DNA of 60,944 nt from Lachnospiraceae bacterium (lineage in GTDB: Bacteria > Bacillota > Clostridia > Lachnospirales > Lachnospiraceae): assembly GCA_024694055.1 (NCBI GenBank), contig JAILKC010000063.1:1-60944 (forward strand), written 5' to 3'. A program made the position numbers and the translations under genes. Below, piece after piece: positions 1 through 9,144 of the stretch (position 1 is its first letter; the number at the start of each line of letters is the position of its first letter). The notes below the pieces were generated by a model, which saw nothing but the letters and a program-made list of their open reading frames with translations, made no database searches and was not told where the DNA came from.

Positions 1-4
1 GTTG

Positions 5-33
5 TTGACACGCAAAATTGTATGGAGTATATT
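5..33 (+). promoter_or_regulatory. Sigma-A-type promoter of the GntR/ABC operon
   Basis: TTGACA at 5-10 and TATATT at 28-33 are separated by 17 nt, close to the housekeeping consensus. The start codon of the regulator lies about 50 nt downstream. A long inverted repeat begins on the last base of the -10 box, so this promoter is well placed to be repressed. Confidence 0.75.
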
Positions 34-61
34 AAGTGTACTAGATGTTCTAGTACACTTA
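33..61. promoter_or_regulatory. Candidate GntR/YtrA operator (12-bp inverted repeat)
   Basis: AAGTGTACTAG (34-44) and CTAGTACACTT (50-60) are perfect inverted copies around a 5-nt spacer, and the T33/A61 pair extends the arms to 12 bp. The repeat covers the expected transcription start. YtrA-subfamily GntR proteins are known to bind GTNTAC-type palindromes at their own promoters, so autoregulation by the gene at 86-460 is the simplest reading. No U-run follows, so it is not a terminator. Confidence 0.75.
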
Positions 62-85
62 TTTTTTTGTGAAAGGAGGCACCGG

Positions 86-460
86 ATGCTGATAAACATC
101 GATTATCAGGACAAAAGACCGATATATGAGCAGGTATTTGAAAAGCTGCAGAACCTGATAGTAAAGGGTGTATTGACGGAGAATGATAAGATACCGTCGG
201 TGAGAAACATGGCGATAGAACTGTCCATCAACCCCAATACTATACAGCGCGCATATCAGGAACTGGAGCGGGAAGGCTATATATATACGGTCAAGGGAAG
301 GGGAAATTTCGTATCCGGCAGACAGCAATGGCAGAGCGATAAGATTGGCAGATGTATGAGTGTGCTGCAGGATGCGGCAGCGGAGCTGTATCATCTCGGT
401 GTGGACAGAGACAGTATAGTATCCCGCATAGACGAAAGGATAGAGGAGGAGAAAAAATGA
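86..460 (+). CDS. GntR-family transcriptional regulator, YtrA subfamily
   Basis: A 124-residue DNA-binding regulator. Residues about 10-75 form the GntR winged helix (PIYEQVFEKL, then IPSVRNMAIELSINPNTIQRAYQELE), followed by a short alpha-helical tail of about 45 residues, as in the YtrA subfamily. Such proteins repress adjacent ABC exporter genes and respond to cell-envelope antibiotics or similar cues. The ATG at 86 is chosen because GAAAGGAGG lies at 71-79; an upstream in-frame TTG falls inside the promoter. The gene overlaps the ABC ATPase gene by 4 nt (ATGA). It probably represses its own operon through the palindrome at 33-61. The inducer is unknown. Confidence 0.88.
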   Translation: MLINIDYQDKRPIYEQVFEKLQNLIVKGVLTENDKIPSVRNMAIELSINPNTIQRAYQELEREGYIYTVKGRGNFVSGRQQWQSDKIGRCMSVLQDAAAELYHLGVDRDSIVSRIDERIEEEKK

Positions 461-1359
461 TCGAAATACGCAGTTTGACCAAGAAATTCGATGATTTCTG
501 TGCAGTCAACGGTATATCGGCTGACATAGAAGAAGGTCATGTTTTTGGTCTGGTCGGTACTAACGGAGCAGGTAAGAGTACACTTCTTAGAATGATCTCG
601 GGAGTCCTTAAGCCTGACGGAGGCCAGGTGCTTATAGACGGAATGGATGTATATGAGAATCCTGAAGCCAAGAAGAACATATTTTACATATCGGATGAGC
701 AATACTTTTTTGCAAATTATACACCGGATGATATGAAGGATTTCTATAAAGGAATATATGAAGGCTTTGATGAGAGCAGATTCGTTGACCTGATGGAGAA
801 ATTCGGACTGGGCAAAAACAGAAGGATCAGTACTTTTTCCAAGGGAATGAAGAAGCAGCTCTCAGTCATACTGGGGGTATGTGCCAATACGAAGTATCTC
901 TTATGTGATGAGACCTTTGATGGCCTTGATCCTGTCATGAGGCAGGCGGTTAAAAAGATATTCATAGCCGAACTTGAAGACAGAGCCATGACACCCATCA
1001 TCGCATCACACAACTTAAGAGAACTTGAGGATATATGCGATCATGTGGGACTGCTTCATCAGGGAGGCATACTGTTCTCCAAGGATCTTGACGAGATGAA
1101 GCTGGGTATACACAGACTTCAGTGTGTATTCGGCTCGGATGAGGATAAGACTGCATTCTTAAGCAAACTTGATGTGATGAGCCATGAGGAAAGAGGATCT
1201 TTACATACCATCACGGTAAGAGGAAGCAGGGAATCGCTTGAATCCATGTTGGCAGGAACTAATATGATATTTGCAGAGATTCTGCCGTTATCTCTTGAAG
1301 AGATATTTATCAGTGAAACGGAGGTGGTCGGATATGACATCAAGAACATTATCGCTTGA
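457..1359 (+). CDS. ABC transporter ATP-binding protein
   Basis: A 300-residue ABC ATPase that should power the membrane protein encoded next to it. The Walker A motif GTNGAGKST is near residue 36. The signature region reads FSKGMKKQ, a departure from LSGGQ, and Walker B reads LLCDETFDGLD, with Thr where Pro is usual. The D-loop and an H-loop (IIASHNLRELE) follow. The C-terminal 80 residues are a variable regulatory segment typical of YtrB-like exporter ATPases. The start overlaps the regulator stop, implying translational coupling, and the end overlaps the permease gene by 26 nt. The substrate is unknown; export of, or protection from, an envelope-active compound is inferred from the GntR/YtrA context. 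Confidence 0.88.
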   Translation: MIEIRSLTKKFDDFCAVNGISADIEEGHVFGLVGTNGAGKSTLLRMISGVLKPDGGQVLIDGMDVYENPEAKKNIFYISDEQYFFANYTPDDMKDFYKGIYEGFDESRFVDLMEKFGLGKNRRISTFSKGMKKQLSVILGVCANTKYLLCDETFDGLDPVMRQAVKKIFIAELEDRAMTPIIASHNLRELEDICDHVGLLHQGGILFSKDLDEMKLGIHRLQCVFGSDEDKTAFLSKLDVMSHEERGSLHTITVRGSRESLESMLAGTNMIFAEILPLSLEEIFISETEVVGYDIKNIIA

Positions 1360-3616
1360 GCTGTTTAAGGGTGAGTGCAAGCGCAAACTGTGGTTGTATC
1401 TGTTGACTGCAATAGCGGCGCTTATGGTACCGGGCGGATTGCTCATGACCATAGACAGATATTATCTGTGGGGCATGACCAAGCGTGGTATCGCGCAGAA
1501 TCTGCGTGGTATAGTCGGCATCGGAAGTTATGGGGTTCTGTTCATAATAGTGAGTGTTGTATACGCATCGATTAGTATGGCGTATATGTTCTCACGCTCA
1601 AAGGTTGATCTGTACCACAGTCTCCCGATAAAGAAAAAGAATATGTTTTTTGTCAGATTCTTATCTGCATTTATACCCTTTGTCATTATTGACACATTTA
1701 CGACGGTGCTCGAGACACTGGTCATAATGGTTAAGGGGCTAAAAGGCTTAGGGGTAATTGAGATCATATGGAATACATATATCTATTCTTTACTGGTCTT
1801 TACTCTGGGATTCTGCATTATGAGCATAGCCTTGTCCATATCAGGAAATCTTTTGATAGGAGAGCTCATCGGCATAGGTTTGCTTGTGGGATGGCCGATC
1901 ATAGAAGAGGTCTTTAACTGGTACAGAAATTACTGTTTCCAGACCGGAGCCAATTATCTTAATACTTATGAATTCTCATGGTGGAAGTTTTTACTGTCGC
2001 CTGTGGGAGCATGCGATAAGCTCGATAAACTGATTCTGGCTGAACCCTTAAGAGTATTACTTCTTGTGGCTGAAGTAGCAGTACTTTTTATATTGTCCGT
2101 TTGGCTTTATACGATAAGACCGTCAGAATGCACCGGCAAAGCATTGTGTTATGACTTCCTGCAGCCTGTGATACGTATTCCGATAGTGATCATGGCGGCA
2201 CTTACCGGCGGAATATATATAGTGTTCGTATCAGGCAATTTCATGACAGCAGGCTGGTACTGGTCGGTATTTATCATAATAGGTGTGTTGACACACATTA
2301 TAATGACCGCTGTTCTTAAGATGGATATCAAGAAGGTATTTAAGGAATGGCCGCAGCTTATCATATCCATGGTATTGGCCGCCGTTATAGCTTTATTCTA
2401 TCTGTATGATCTCTCGGGATATGACAGATATATTCCCGATGAAAACAAGGTCAAAGCCACTTCCATAGTACTGGGCAGCATAGAGAGTGAACCCAGTGTA
2501 TATGATATAGATAATGACTTTGGTGATATGAACATCGAATATGCGGACAGAACAAAATATGTTCTTGATAGGATGAATGTCGGTGATGATCATGCGATCA
2601 GACAACTTGCGCAGATAGGTATCAATAATCTTGACCCTGACCGCTCTGTTTTTAAGAGACAGGAAAAACAGCGTGAACTTAACAACATGAGTTATGAAGA
2701 GTGGGTCGATAAGTATGGTATGGATACTGAGAACTATGAGTATGTCACTGTCAAATATGAACTGAACAATGGTCATATGGTATATCGAAGTTATAATCTT
2801 CCTTTGGATGAAGGCTATGCGCCTATAGAGGCTGTATTTAACAGAACCGAATATAAGGATGCGATATATCAGGCAGATGAGTATATAGGCAAGAATCTGA
2901 TAGACAGAATAGAAATCAAGGATGCCGTCTACAATACGGTATTTAAGATGACAGGAACCGACATCGATGAATTCCTCAAGGTATATTATGAAGATCTTAT
3001 GAATCTTACACTTAATGATCTTGCGACACAGTATCCGATATACAGGCTTTCATCTGTGCGTAATGATGAAGAATACAGCTATATGGATCTGCTTGGAGGA
3101 TATTATCTGTATCCGAATTTTGACCGCACACTTGCGTTCCTTAAGAACAAGGGAATGACTGTTGATAAGGATCCCAATGAGATTGAGGTTGCAAGGATCG
3201 ATCATATGGATATCACGGATTATTCGTGGTCCAGTGAAAAAGAAAGAAAGAGTGAGATAAGCGTAAACGGTTACAGTGAGTCAAGTTCATATGCTACTAC
3301 GGCACAGTATGAAGAGCCTACACATGTCAATTATGTATCCGGAATAGATGATGATATCATAGGACAGATCGCAGACGTTGGTGTAATAGATGGATTTGCA
3401 TATGTGAACAGCATATTGAAGCCTTATGAAGCAGGTTTAGATATCTTCGTAACATATCAGACGGAAAAGGGATATATGAATAACTTCTATCTTGTTATAC
3501 CAAAAGGAAAGATGCCGCAGAAGTTGATGGATGATCTTAAAACGGCATATGATGAGCGCGATACTGAAGGTATGAACTATTACAGTACATATACTGAGGG
3601 TGCGATCATAGACTGA
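1334..3616 (+). CDS. ABC exporter permease with a large C-terminal soluble domain
   Basis: A 760-residue membrane protein. The first roughly 380 residues hold about ten hydrophobic segments arranged like an ABC-2/YtrC-type permease. The remaining 380 residues, starting near DLSGYDRYIPDENK, are hydrophilic, rich in Asp, Glu and Tyr, and lack clear membrane spans, so they form a soluble domain. I associate this organisation with DUF6449-type permeases from Clostridia, from memory and not checked. ATG 1334 is preceded by GGAGGTGG at 1320-1327 inside the ATPase gene. The size is roughly twice that of a plain permease. Which side of the membrane the large domain occupies cannot be settled from sequence alone. 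Confidence 0.8.
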   Translation: MTSRTLSLELFKGECKRKLWLYLLTAIAALMVPGGLLMTIDRYYLWGMTKRGIAQNLRGIVGIGSYGVLFIIVSVVYASISMAYMFSRSKVDLYHSLPIKKKNMFFVRFLSAFIPFVIIDTFTTVLETLVIMVKGLKGLGVIEIIWNTYIYSLLVFTLGFCIMSIALSISGNLLIGELIGIGLLVGWPIIEEVFNWYRNYCFQTGANYLNTYEFSWWKFLLSPVGACDKLDKLILAEPLRVLLLVAEVAVLFILSVWLYTIRPSECTGKALCYDFLQPVIRIPIVIMAALTGGIYIVFVSGNFMTAGWYWSVFIIIGVLTHIIMTAVLKMDIKKVFKEWPQLIISMVLAAVIALFYLYDLSGYDRYIPDENKVKATSIVLGSIESEPSVYDIDNDFGDMNIEYADRTKYVLDRMNVGDDHAIRQLAQIGINNLDPDRSVFKRQEKQRELNNMSYEEWVDKYGMDTENYEYVTVKYELNNGHMVYRSYNLPLDEGYAPIEAVFNRTEYKDAIYQADEYIGKNLIDRIEIKDAVYNTVFKMTGTDIDEFLKVYYEDLMNLTLNDLATQYPIYRLSSVRNDEEYSYMDLLGGYYLYPNFDRTLAFLKNKGMTVDKDPNEIEVARIDHMDITDYSWSSEKERKSEISVNGYSESSSYATTAQYEEPTHVNYVSGIDDDIIGQIADVGVIDGFAYVNSILKPYEAGLDIFVTYQTEKGYMNNFYLVIPKGKMPQKLMDDLKTAYDERDTEGMNYYSTYTEGAIID

Positions 3617-3653
3617 TGACCGAGGAATAAATCCATAACACATCATTTTATAG

Positions 3654-3686
3654 GGCCTGAGATTGTATAAAGTCTCAGGCCTTTTT
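3654..3686 (+). terminator. Rho-independent terminator after the GntR/ABC operon
   Basis: GGCCTGAGA (3654-3662) pairs perfectly with TCTCAGGCC (3673-3681) around a 10-nt loop, followed by TTTTT. It lies 37 nt after the permease stop. Confidence 0.9.
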
Positions 3687-3714
3687 ACGTTTTAGCCTGT
3701 TAAGATCAATCCTG

Positions 3715-3743
3715 TTGTCTTGAGAATACAGTAAGGGTATAAT
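3715..3743 (+). promoter_or_regulatory. Sigma-A-type promoter for the STAS-kinase operon
   Basis: TTGTCT (3715-3720), a 17-nt spacer and a perfect TATAAT (3738-3743) lie just after the preceding terminator and about 55 nt before the STAS-kinase start codon. Confidence 0.75.
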
Positions 3744-3798
3744 ATTTGATGTATATGTTTCAAAAGGATATGCGCAGATTAAGTAAAGGAGATACGAT

Positions 3799-4962
3799 AT
3801 GAGATCATGGACAGACAGCAACAATACAGTTATTGCTCTGCAGGGCAGGATCGATTCTACCAATGCCCATGAGATTGAAAGTGAGATCCTTAATATACTC
3901 AAAGAAAATGATGACAAAGCTCCCGTATTCGACATGTCGGATCTGTCATATATTTCAAGTGCAGGGCTAAGAGTCCTTATGAAGGTAGCGAAGCTGACTG
4001 ACAGCAAGCTGAGTCTTACAGAAGTGTCGCCGGAAGTATACGACATATTGGACGTGACGGGCTTCACGGAACTTTTCAAAGTAAGGAAAAAGATGAGGGA
4101 GATATCCGTGGATGATCTTCAAGTGATAGGCAAGGGATTCTACGGAACCGTATACAGAATAGATTCGGATACGATCGTCAAAGTTTATGACTCGCCCGAT
4201 GCCATACATATGATAGAGAATGAGAAGAAGATGGCAAAGATGGCATTTTTAAAGGGTGTACCCACTGCCATCTCCTTTGATATCGTAAAGGTGGGCAACA
4301 GTTACGGTTCGGTGTTCGAGCTGCTTAATGCCAAGACTTTCAATGATCTTTTGATAGATGACCCCGATAAGTTTGATGAGATACTTGAAAAATATGTGAT
4401 ACTGATCAAGCAGGTTCACTCAACGGAAGCTGAGCGAGGCGAACTTCCAGCGGCCAAAGATATCTTCTTTGATTATCTTGATGCCATTGAAGACTATGTA
4501 AGTGACGATTTAAAAGATGGTTTACATAATTTGATAGAATCCTATGAAGAAGACTGTCATCTGATCCATGGTGATTTTCAGATGAAGAATGTTATGCTCA
4601 CTGATGATGAGCCGATGCTTATCGATATGGATACGCTTGCGACAGGACAGCCTGTATTTGATCTTCAGGGATTATATGTTACATATCAGGCGTTCAAGGA
4701 AGATGAACCGGACAACACATTGAATTTTTTAGGTATCACCGGGCAGATGAGCGACAGGATATGGCAGAGGATCTTAAGTCTGTATTACGATACGGAATAT
4801 GATAATATACCTGAAAAGACAATGAATGAGATACGTATTCTTGCTTATATACGTTTCCTGTATATCATAGTTGTCTCTGATTTAAAGAACTGTGAGCTGG
4901 GCAAATTACGTATCCGCCACTGCGTTGAACATCTTACGGATCTTATAAAGAACTGCAAATAA
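3799..4962 (+). CDS. STAS domain fused to an aminoglycoside-phosphotransferase-like kinase
   Basis: A 387-residue two-domain protein. Residues 5-100 form a STAS/anti-sigma-factor-antagonist domain; the segment DLSYISSAGLRVLM carries the serine (about 53-54) that is phosphorylated in SpoIIAA-type proteins. Residues about 110-385 form a protein-kinase-like phosphotransferase: a glycine-rich loop GKGFYGTVYRID, a candidate ATP lysine in TIVKVY, the Brenner-type HGDFQMKN with Asp259, and the metal-binding IDMD near Asp276. Both active sites look intact. The substrate is unknown: self-phosphorylation of the STAS domain, a small molecule or another protein are all possible. RBS is AAAGGAG just upstream. 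It leads a run of genes with the DUF4317 protein and uvrC. Confidence 0.8.
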   Translation: MRSWTDSNNTVIALQGRIDSTNAHEIESEILNILKENDDKAPVFDMSDLSYISSAGLRVLMKVAKLTDSKLSLTEVSPEVYDILDVTGFTELFKVRKKMREISVDDLQVIGKGFYGTVYRIDSDTIVKVYDSPDAIHMIENEKKMAKMAFLKGVPTAISFDIVKVGNSYGSVFELLNAKTFNDLLIDDPDKFDEILEKYVILIKQVHSTEAERGELPAAKDIFFDYLDAIEDYVSDDLKDGLHNLIESYEEDCHLIHGDFQMKNVMLTDDEPMLIDMDTLATGQPVFDLQGLYVTYQAFKEDEPDNTLNFLGITGQMSDRIWQRILSLYYDTEYDNIPEKTMNEIRILAYIRFLYIIVVSDLKNCELGKLRIRHCVEHLTDLIKNCK

Positions 4963-4984
4963 TAAAACACGGAGAATTGACACA

Positions 4985-6223
4985 ATGAACAAAAGCGATG
5001 TAATGGAACTTAAGAAAAGATACAAAAAGGAGTCGTGCACCATAAGACGTATGGCAGGGTGTTATGTGGATGCCAATAAGAACAAGGTTCTTAAACTGAA
5101 TGAAGATTTCCTCAATATGAGAGAAGAAGAATTCTATAAATTCATGGATATTCCAAAAAAAACGATGACCGGTGCGATAGGCAATAATATTTTGGAACTT
5201 GATTTTCCTACAGAGGAAGAACAGCCCGGAGGAAAGCAGCATTTCCTTTATGGACTCAGAGCGTCCGCGCTTGATAATGAAGATCTTCTCGACAGATTAT
5301 ATGATCTGATCATAGATGGATACAATTACGTGGGCAATTATCTAATCCTTGTGTTCCACGATGTATATGACGTGATGGCCAAGACTTCAGATAATATCAA
5401 GACCGGTGAATCCGATGAAGTATATGATTATCTTTTGGTTTCTGTTTGCCCGGTTGCTCTGTCAAAAGCGGGTTTGGGATACAGACAGGAGGAGAACAGG
5501 ATCGCTGCACGTATCAGAGACTGGGTAGTCGGAGTTCCGGATCTTGGATTCCTGTTCCCGGCGTTTGATAACAGAAGTGCCGATCTTCACAGAGTTGATT
5601 ATTTTATAAGAGATGCCAAAGATTCTCATCCTGAATTTGTGGCAGATGTGCTCGGATGCGGACCCAAGAAGACTGCGGCTGAACAGCGCAAGGTCTTTTC
5701 TGCCATAGTTAAGCGAGCTTATGCAGGAGCAGAAGAGGAAAGTGAAGAGGCGCTCATTGGTATACAGGAAAGTTTAAATAACCGTATCGAAGCGGAAGAA
5801 GCCATGGGCGGAACCGGCATCAGTGTCACCCTTGATGCCTCCACAATAGAGGAGGTTCTTGATGAAAACGGTATAGAAGGCGAACCTGCTCGTATTATAA
5901 AAGAAGTCGTGCTTGAGGAATTTGCAGACGAGCTTCCGCCTGCCGCCAATCTTATTGATAATAAGGCATTGGAAAAGAGTGCGAAAGAACGTGAAAAGAA
6001 AGAACTGGTAAAAGAGGTTGCTTCTCTGAAAACAGAGATCAAGCGCATGGAAGCTGAGAATATCTCCGGCGATGACGTTAAGACCTATGATGTGGTTGTT
6101 CGCGTAAAACCTGAGAAGGCACTGCAGATTCGTTCGCAGGTGATCGGCGATAAGAAATGCCTTGTTATTCCCATGGATGATAACGAGAATGTCAATGTCA
6201 ATGGTGTTAATACCAAATTATGA
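4985..6223 (+). CDS. DUF4317 family protein
   Basis: A 412-residue, mostly hydrophilic protein without signal peptide or membrane span, so probably cytosolic. The opening MNKSDVMELKKRYKKESCTI and the following region match my memory of the DUF4317 family, common in Lachnospiraceae and of unknown function. The middle (about 230-320) is Glu-rich and helical, with a predicted coiled coil near residues 318-360 (KEREKKELVKEVASLKTEIK). The C-terminal end is a small beta-rich segment that ends in Asn and Val repeats (NENVNVNGVNTKL). GGAG lies about 10 nt before the ATG. It is 22 nt after the STAS-kinase gene and 9 nt before uvrC. No function is proposed. Confidence 0.75.
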   Translation: MNKSDVMELKKRYKKESCTIRRMAGCYVDANKNKVLKLNEDFLNMREEEFYKFMDIPKKTMTGAIGNNILELDFPTEEEQPGGKQHFLYGLRASALDNEDLLDRLYDLIIDGYNYVGNYLILVFHDVYDVMAKTSDNIKTGESDEVYDYLLVSVCPVALSKAGLGYRQEENRIAARIRDWVVGVPDLGFLFPAFDNRSADLHRVDYFIRDAKDSHPEFVADVLGCGPKKTAAEQRKVFSAIVKRAYAGAEEESEEALIGIQESLNNRIEAEEAMGGTGISVTLDASTIEEVLDENGIEGEPARIIKEVVLEEFADELPPAANLIDNKALEKSAKEREKKELVKEVASLKTEIKRMEAENISGDDVKTYDVVVRVKPEKALQIRSQVIGDKKCLVIPMDDNENVNVNGVNTKL

Positions 6224-6232
6224 TTTTAAACC

Positions 6233-8116
6233 ATGATCGCTTCTGATTTTGATATTAAAGAAGAACTGAATAAGCTCCCCAAATCACCGGGTGTATACAT
6301 CATGCATGACAAAAATGATGATGTGATATATGTTGGTAAGGCCGTTAATCTGTATAGCAGAGTACGGTCTTATTTTCGTGAGAATGTGGGCAGGGGACCG
6401 TGGATCGACAGGATGATAAGCTTAATAGCTTATTTTGAATATATTGTAACGGATTCGGAACTCGAAGCACTTGTACTTGAGAACAATCTGATCAAGGAAC
6501 ATCATCCCAAGTACAACACCATGCTTGTGGATGACAAGACTTATCCATATATCAAGGTGACGAATGAGGACTATCCAAAGATTGTTTTTTCGAGAGCCGT
6601 AAAAAAAGACAGATCCAGGTATTTCGGCCCATATACATCAGCGGCCGCCGTTAAGGACACCATTGAACTGATCAACAAGTTATACAAGTTGAGAACCTGT
6701 AATAACAGGGTCAGTGACGGCAAAAAGACCGTGGACAGACCTTGTCTTAATCATCATATAGGTCAATGCATGGCTCCGTGTCAGGGTAATATCCCCAAAG
6801 AAGAGTATCAGAAAAGAGTGGAAAAAGCGGTGGATTTCCTAAACGGTAACTATTCTCCGGTTATTACCATGCTTGAAAATGATATGGCACAGGCCTCAGA
6901 ATCTCTCGATTTTGAGAAGGCCGCATCACTGCGTGATCTTTTGCATAATGTTAAGCAGATAGCACAAAAGCAGAAAATAGAGAATTCCGACGGAGAGGAT
7001 CGTGATATAGTCGGCATCTGTCATATGGCTACGGATGCAGTAGTTCAGGTGTTCTTTATCCGTGGCGGAAGGATGATAGGGAGAGAGCACTTTTTTTTGA
7101 AGACAAGTGAAGAATCGACGCCCGGGGAGATAACGGACTGCTTTATCAAACAGTATTATGCAGGAACACCCTATATTCCCAAGGAAATATATCTTAAAGA
7201 AGAGCCTTCGGAGATCGAACTGATCGAAAACTGGCTCAGTGACAGGAAGGGTTCCAGGGTACACTTTGTGATTCCCAAGATAGGACAGAAGGCAAAACTG
7301 GTTGCACTTGCCGCATCCAATGCCTCGCTCATTCTCGAAAAAGATAAGGAACGTATAAAGAGAGAACATGGTCGTACAATAGGAGCCGTAAAGGAGATAG
7401 AAGATGTACTGGGCATAAATGGATTGTCCAGAATGGAGGCTTTTGACATATCCAATATATCGGGTTTTGAGAATGTCGGATCCATGGTGGTGTTCGAAGA
7501 TGGAAGACCCAAACGCAGTGATTATCGTAAGTTTAAGATAAAGACGGTGGCGGGGCCTGATGATTATGCTTGTATGCGGGAAGTATTGACCAGAAGATTC
7601 ACGCACGGCATGGAAGAAAAGAAAGAACTCGAGAGCAGAGGTGAAGATACGGACTTCGGAAGCTTCACCAGATTTCCGGATGTTATACTCATGGACGGAG
7701 GAAAGGGTCAGGTGGGTATTGCGCTTGAGGTACTTGATGAACTCGGATTGAATATTCCTGTATGCGGAATGGTCAAGGATGATAATCACAGAACCAGAGG
7801 CCTGTATTATGATAATGTCGAACTTCCGATAGATCGGCGCGGAGAGGGCTTTAAACTGATCACGAGAATACAGGATGAGGCTCACAGATTTGCGATCACA
7901 TACCACAGAAGCTTAAGAGCCAAGGATCAGGTCAGATCTGTCCTTGATGAGATACCGGGCATAGGGCCGAGCAGACGAAAGGCTCTTATGATGGCATTTG
8001 ACAGTATAGATGATATAAGACAGGCATCCGTCGAATCATTGAGTCGGGTGAATGGGATACCTGTGAAGGAAGCGGAGATAATATATTCATTTTTCCATGG
8101 TGATATGGTAGAATAA
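6233..8116 (+). CDS. uvrC: Excinuclease ABC subunit C
   Basis: The 627-residue nuclease subunit of nucleotide excision repair, which makes both incisions around a lesion marked by UvrA and UvrB. Residues 15-95 are the GIY-YIG nuclease (SPGVYIMHDKNDDVIYVGKAVNL). A cysteine-containing region (CNNRVSDGKK...CLNHHIGQCMAPC) follows, then a UvrB-binding UVR motif near 205-240 (FEKAASLRDLLHNV). The RNase H-like endonuclease domain holds AFDISNISG and ILMDGGKGQV, and the end has tandem helix-hairpin-helix motifs (IPGIGPSRRKALM). The length is typical. The ribosome site before ATG 6233 is weak, so translation may be coupled to the preceding gene, 9 nt upstream. uvrB and uvrA are 27 kb away. Confidence 0.97.
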   Translation: MIASDFDIKEELNKLPKSPGVYIMHDKNDDVIYVGKAVNLYSRVRSYFRENVGRGPWIDRMISLIAYFEYIVTDSELEALVLENNLIKEHHPKYNTMLVDDKTYPYIKVTNEDYPKIVFSRAVKKDRSRYFGPYTSAAAVKDTIELINKLYKLRTCNNRVSDGKKTVDRPCLNHHIGQCMAPCQGNIPKEEYQKRVEKAVDFLNGNYSPVITMLENDMAQASESLDFEKAASLRDLLHNVKQIAQKQKIENSDGEDRDIVGICHMATDAVVQVFFIRGGRMIGREHFFLKTSEESTPGEITDCFIKQYYAGTPYIPKEIYLKEEPSEIELIENWLSDRKGSRVHFVIPKIGQKAKLVALAASNASLILEKDKERIKREHGRTIGAVKEIEDVLGINGLSRMEAFDISNISGFENVGSMVVFEDGRPKRSDYRKFKIKTVAGPDDYACMREVLTRRFTHGMEEKKELESRGEDTDFGSFTRFPDVILMDGGKGQVGIALEVLDELGLNIPVCGMVKDDNHRTRGLYYDNVELPIDRRGEGFKLITRIQDEAHRFAITYHRSLRAKDQVRSVLDEIPGIGPSRRKALMMAFDSIDDIRQASVESLSRVNGIPVKEAEIIYSFFHGDMVE

Positions 8117-8188
8117 CAGAGACGTCCAGGAGATGTGAGATGCACCTGTATATGGCATCCGCGCGTATAATTTGAGCAGGAGATTACA

Positions 8189-9130
8189 ATGGCAAGTGTT
8201 AAATTAGCAGAGATAATCGAACATGGCAAGCTGGAGAATCTTACCCCGGAGATAGATATCAGGAAGATTAAGATCATTCAGCCGGATATCAACAGACCGG
8301 CGTTACAGCTGGCAGGGTATTTTGAGCATTATGAGTCTACCAGACTGCAGATCATAGGATATGTGGAATATACGTATATGGAGAGTCTGCCGGTCAAGAG
8401 ACAGAAAGAGATATACGAGCAGTTATTATCTTATCCGACTCCCGGAATTGTATTCTGCAGAGAGCTTAAGCCCAATGACCTGTTTAAGAAGACGGCTGTC
8501 AAGCATGGAGTTCCGTTGCTTATGACCAAGAAAGCCACGTCGGCATTTACTGCCGAGATCATCAGGTGGCTTAATGTTAAGCTTGCTCCCATGATCTCCG
8601 TACATGGAGTGTTGGTGGATGTGTTTGGTGAAGGATTGCTGATCACGGGTGAGAGCGGAATAGGTAAGTCAGAGGCGGCTTTGGAACTTATCAAGAGAGG
8701 ACACCGTCTTGTTACTGATGACGTGGTGGAGATACGTAAGGTGTCCGACGAGACTCTTATCGGTACGGCACCGGATATCACCAAGCATTTCATAGAGCTT
8801 CGTGGTATCGGAATAGTGGATGTTAAGAGTTTGTTCGGTGTATCGAGTGTCAAAGAGTCACAGGGTATCGATCTTGTCATCAGACTTGAAGAGTGGAACA
8901 AGGACAAGGATTATGACAGACTTGGGCTTGAAGAAGAATATATAGAATATCTTGGCAACAGAGTGGTATGTCACAATATTCCCATCAGACCCGGACGTAA
9001 TCTTTCTATCATATGTGAATCTGCGGCTATCAACCACAGACAGAAGAAGATGGGATATAATGCCGCACAGGCTTTGTATGAGAGAGTGCAGAAGTCGCTT
9101 GCTCAGAAGCGTGAAGAAGAAGACGAATAA
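8189..9130 (+). CDS. hprK: HPr kinase/phosphorylase
   Basis: A 313-residue bifunctional enzyme that phosphorylates HPr and Crh on Ser46, and removes the phosphate, in response to glycolytic state. The N-terminal domain covers about 1-130. The catalytic domain has Walker A GESGIGKS (154-161), RGHRLVTDDVVEI, and the family signature ELRGIGIVDVKSLFGVSSV. The C-terminal regulatory helix ends in a charged tail. CAGGAG precedes the ATG. A perfect TATAAT at 8166-8171 lies 18 nt upstream, but no good -35 was found, so a separate promoter is only possible. Its likely targets are encoded here: the Crh-like protein (12944) and HPr (52390). The order hprK-glk-murB-rapZ-whiA suggests one transcription unit. 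Confidence 0.97.
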   Translation: MASVKLAEIIEHGKLENLTPEIDIRKIKIIQPDINRPALQLAGYFEHYESTRLQIIGYVEYTYMESLPVKRQKEIYEQLLSYPTPGIVFCRELKPNDLFKKTAVKHGVPLLMTKKATSAFTAEIIRWLNVKLAPMISVHGVLVDVFGEGLLITGESGIGKSEAALELIKRGHRLVTDDVVEIRKVSDETLIGTAPDITKHFIELRGIGIVDVKSLFGVSSVKESQGIDLVIRLEEWNKDKDYDRLGLEEEYIEYLGNRVVCHNIPIRPGRNLSIICESAAINHRQKKMGYNAAQALYERVQKSLAQKREEEDE

Positions 9131-9144
9131 GGATGGAGAATCAC

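Noticed and set aside
6926-7906. A 326-codon open frame on the minus strand inside uvrC
   Set aside because: It lies wholly antisense to a well-conserved gene, has no family resemblance and is rich in His, Tyr and Ile as expected from reversed codons.
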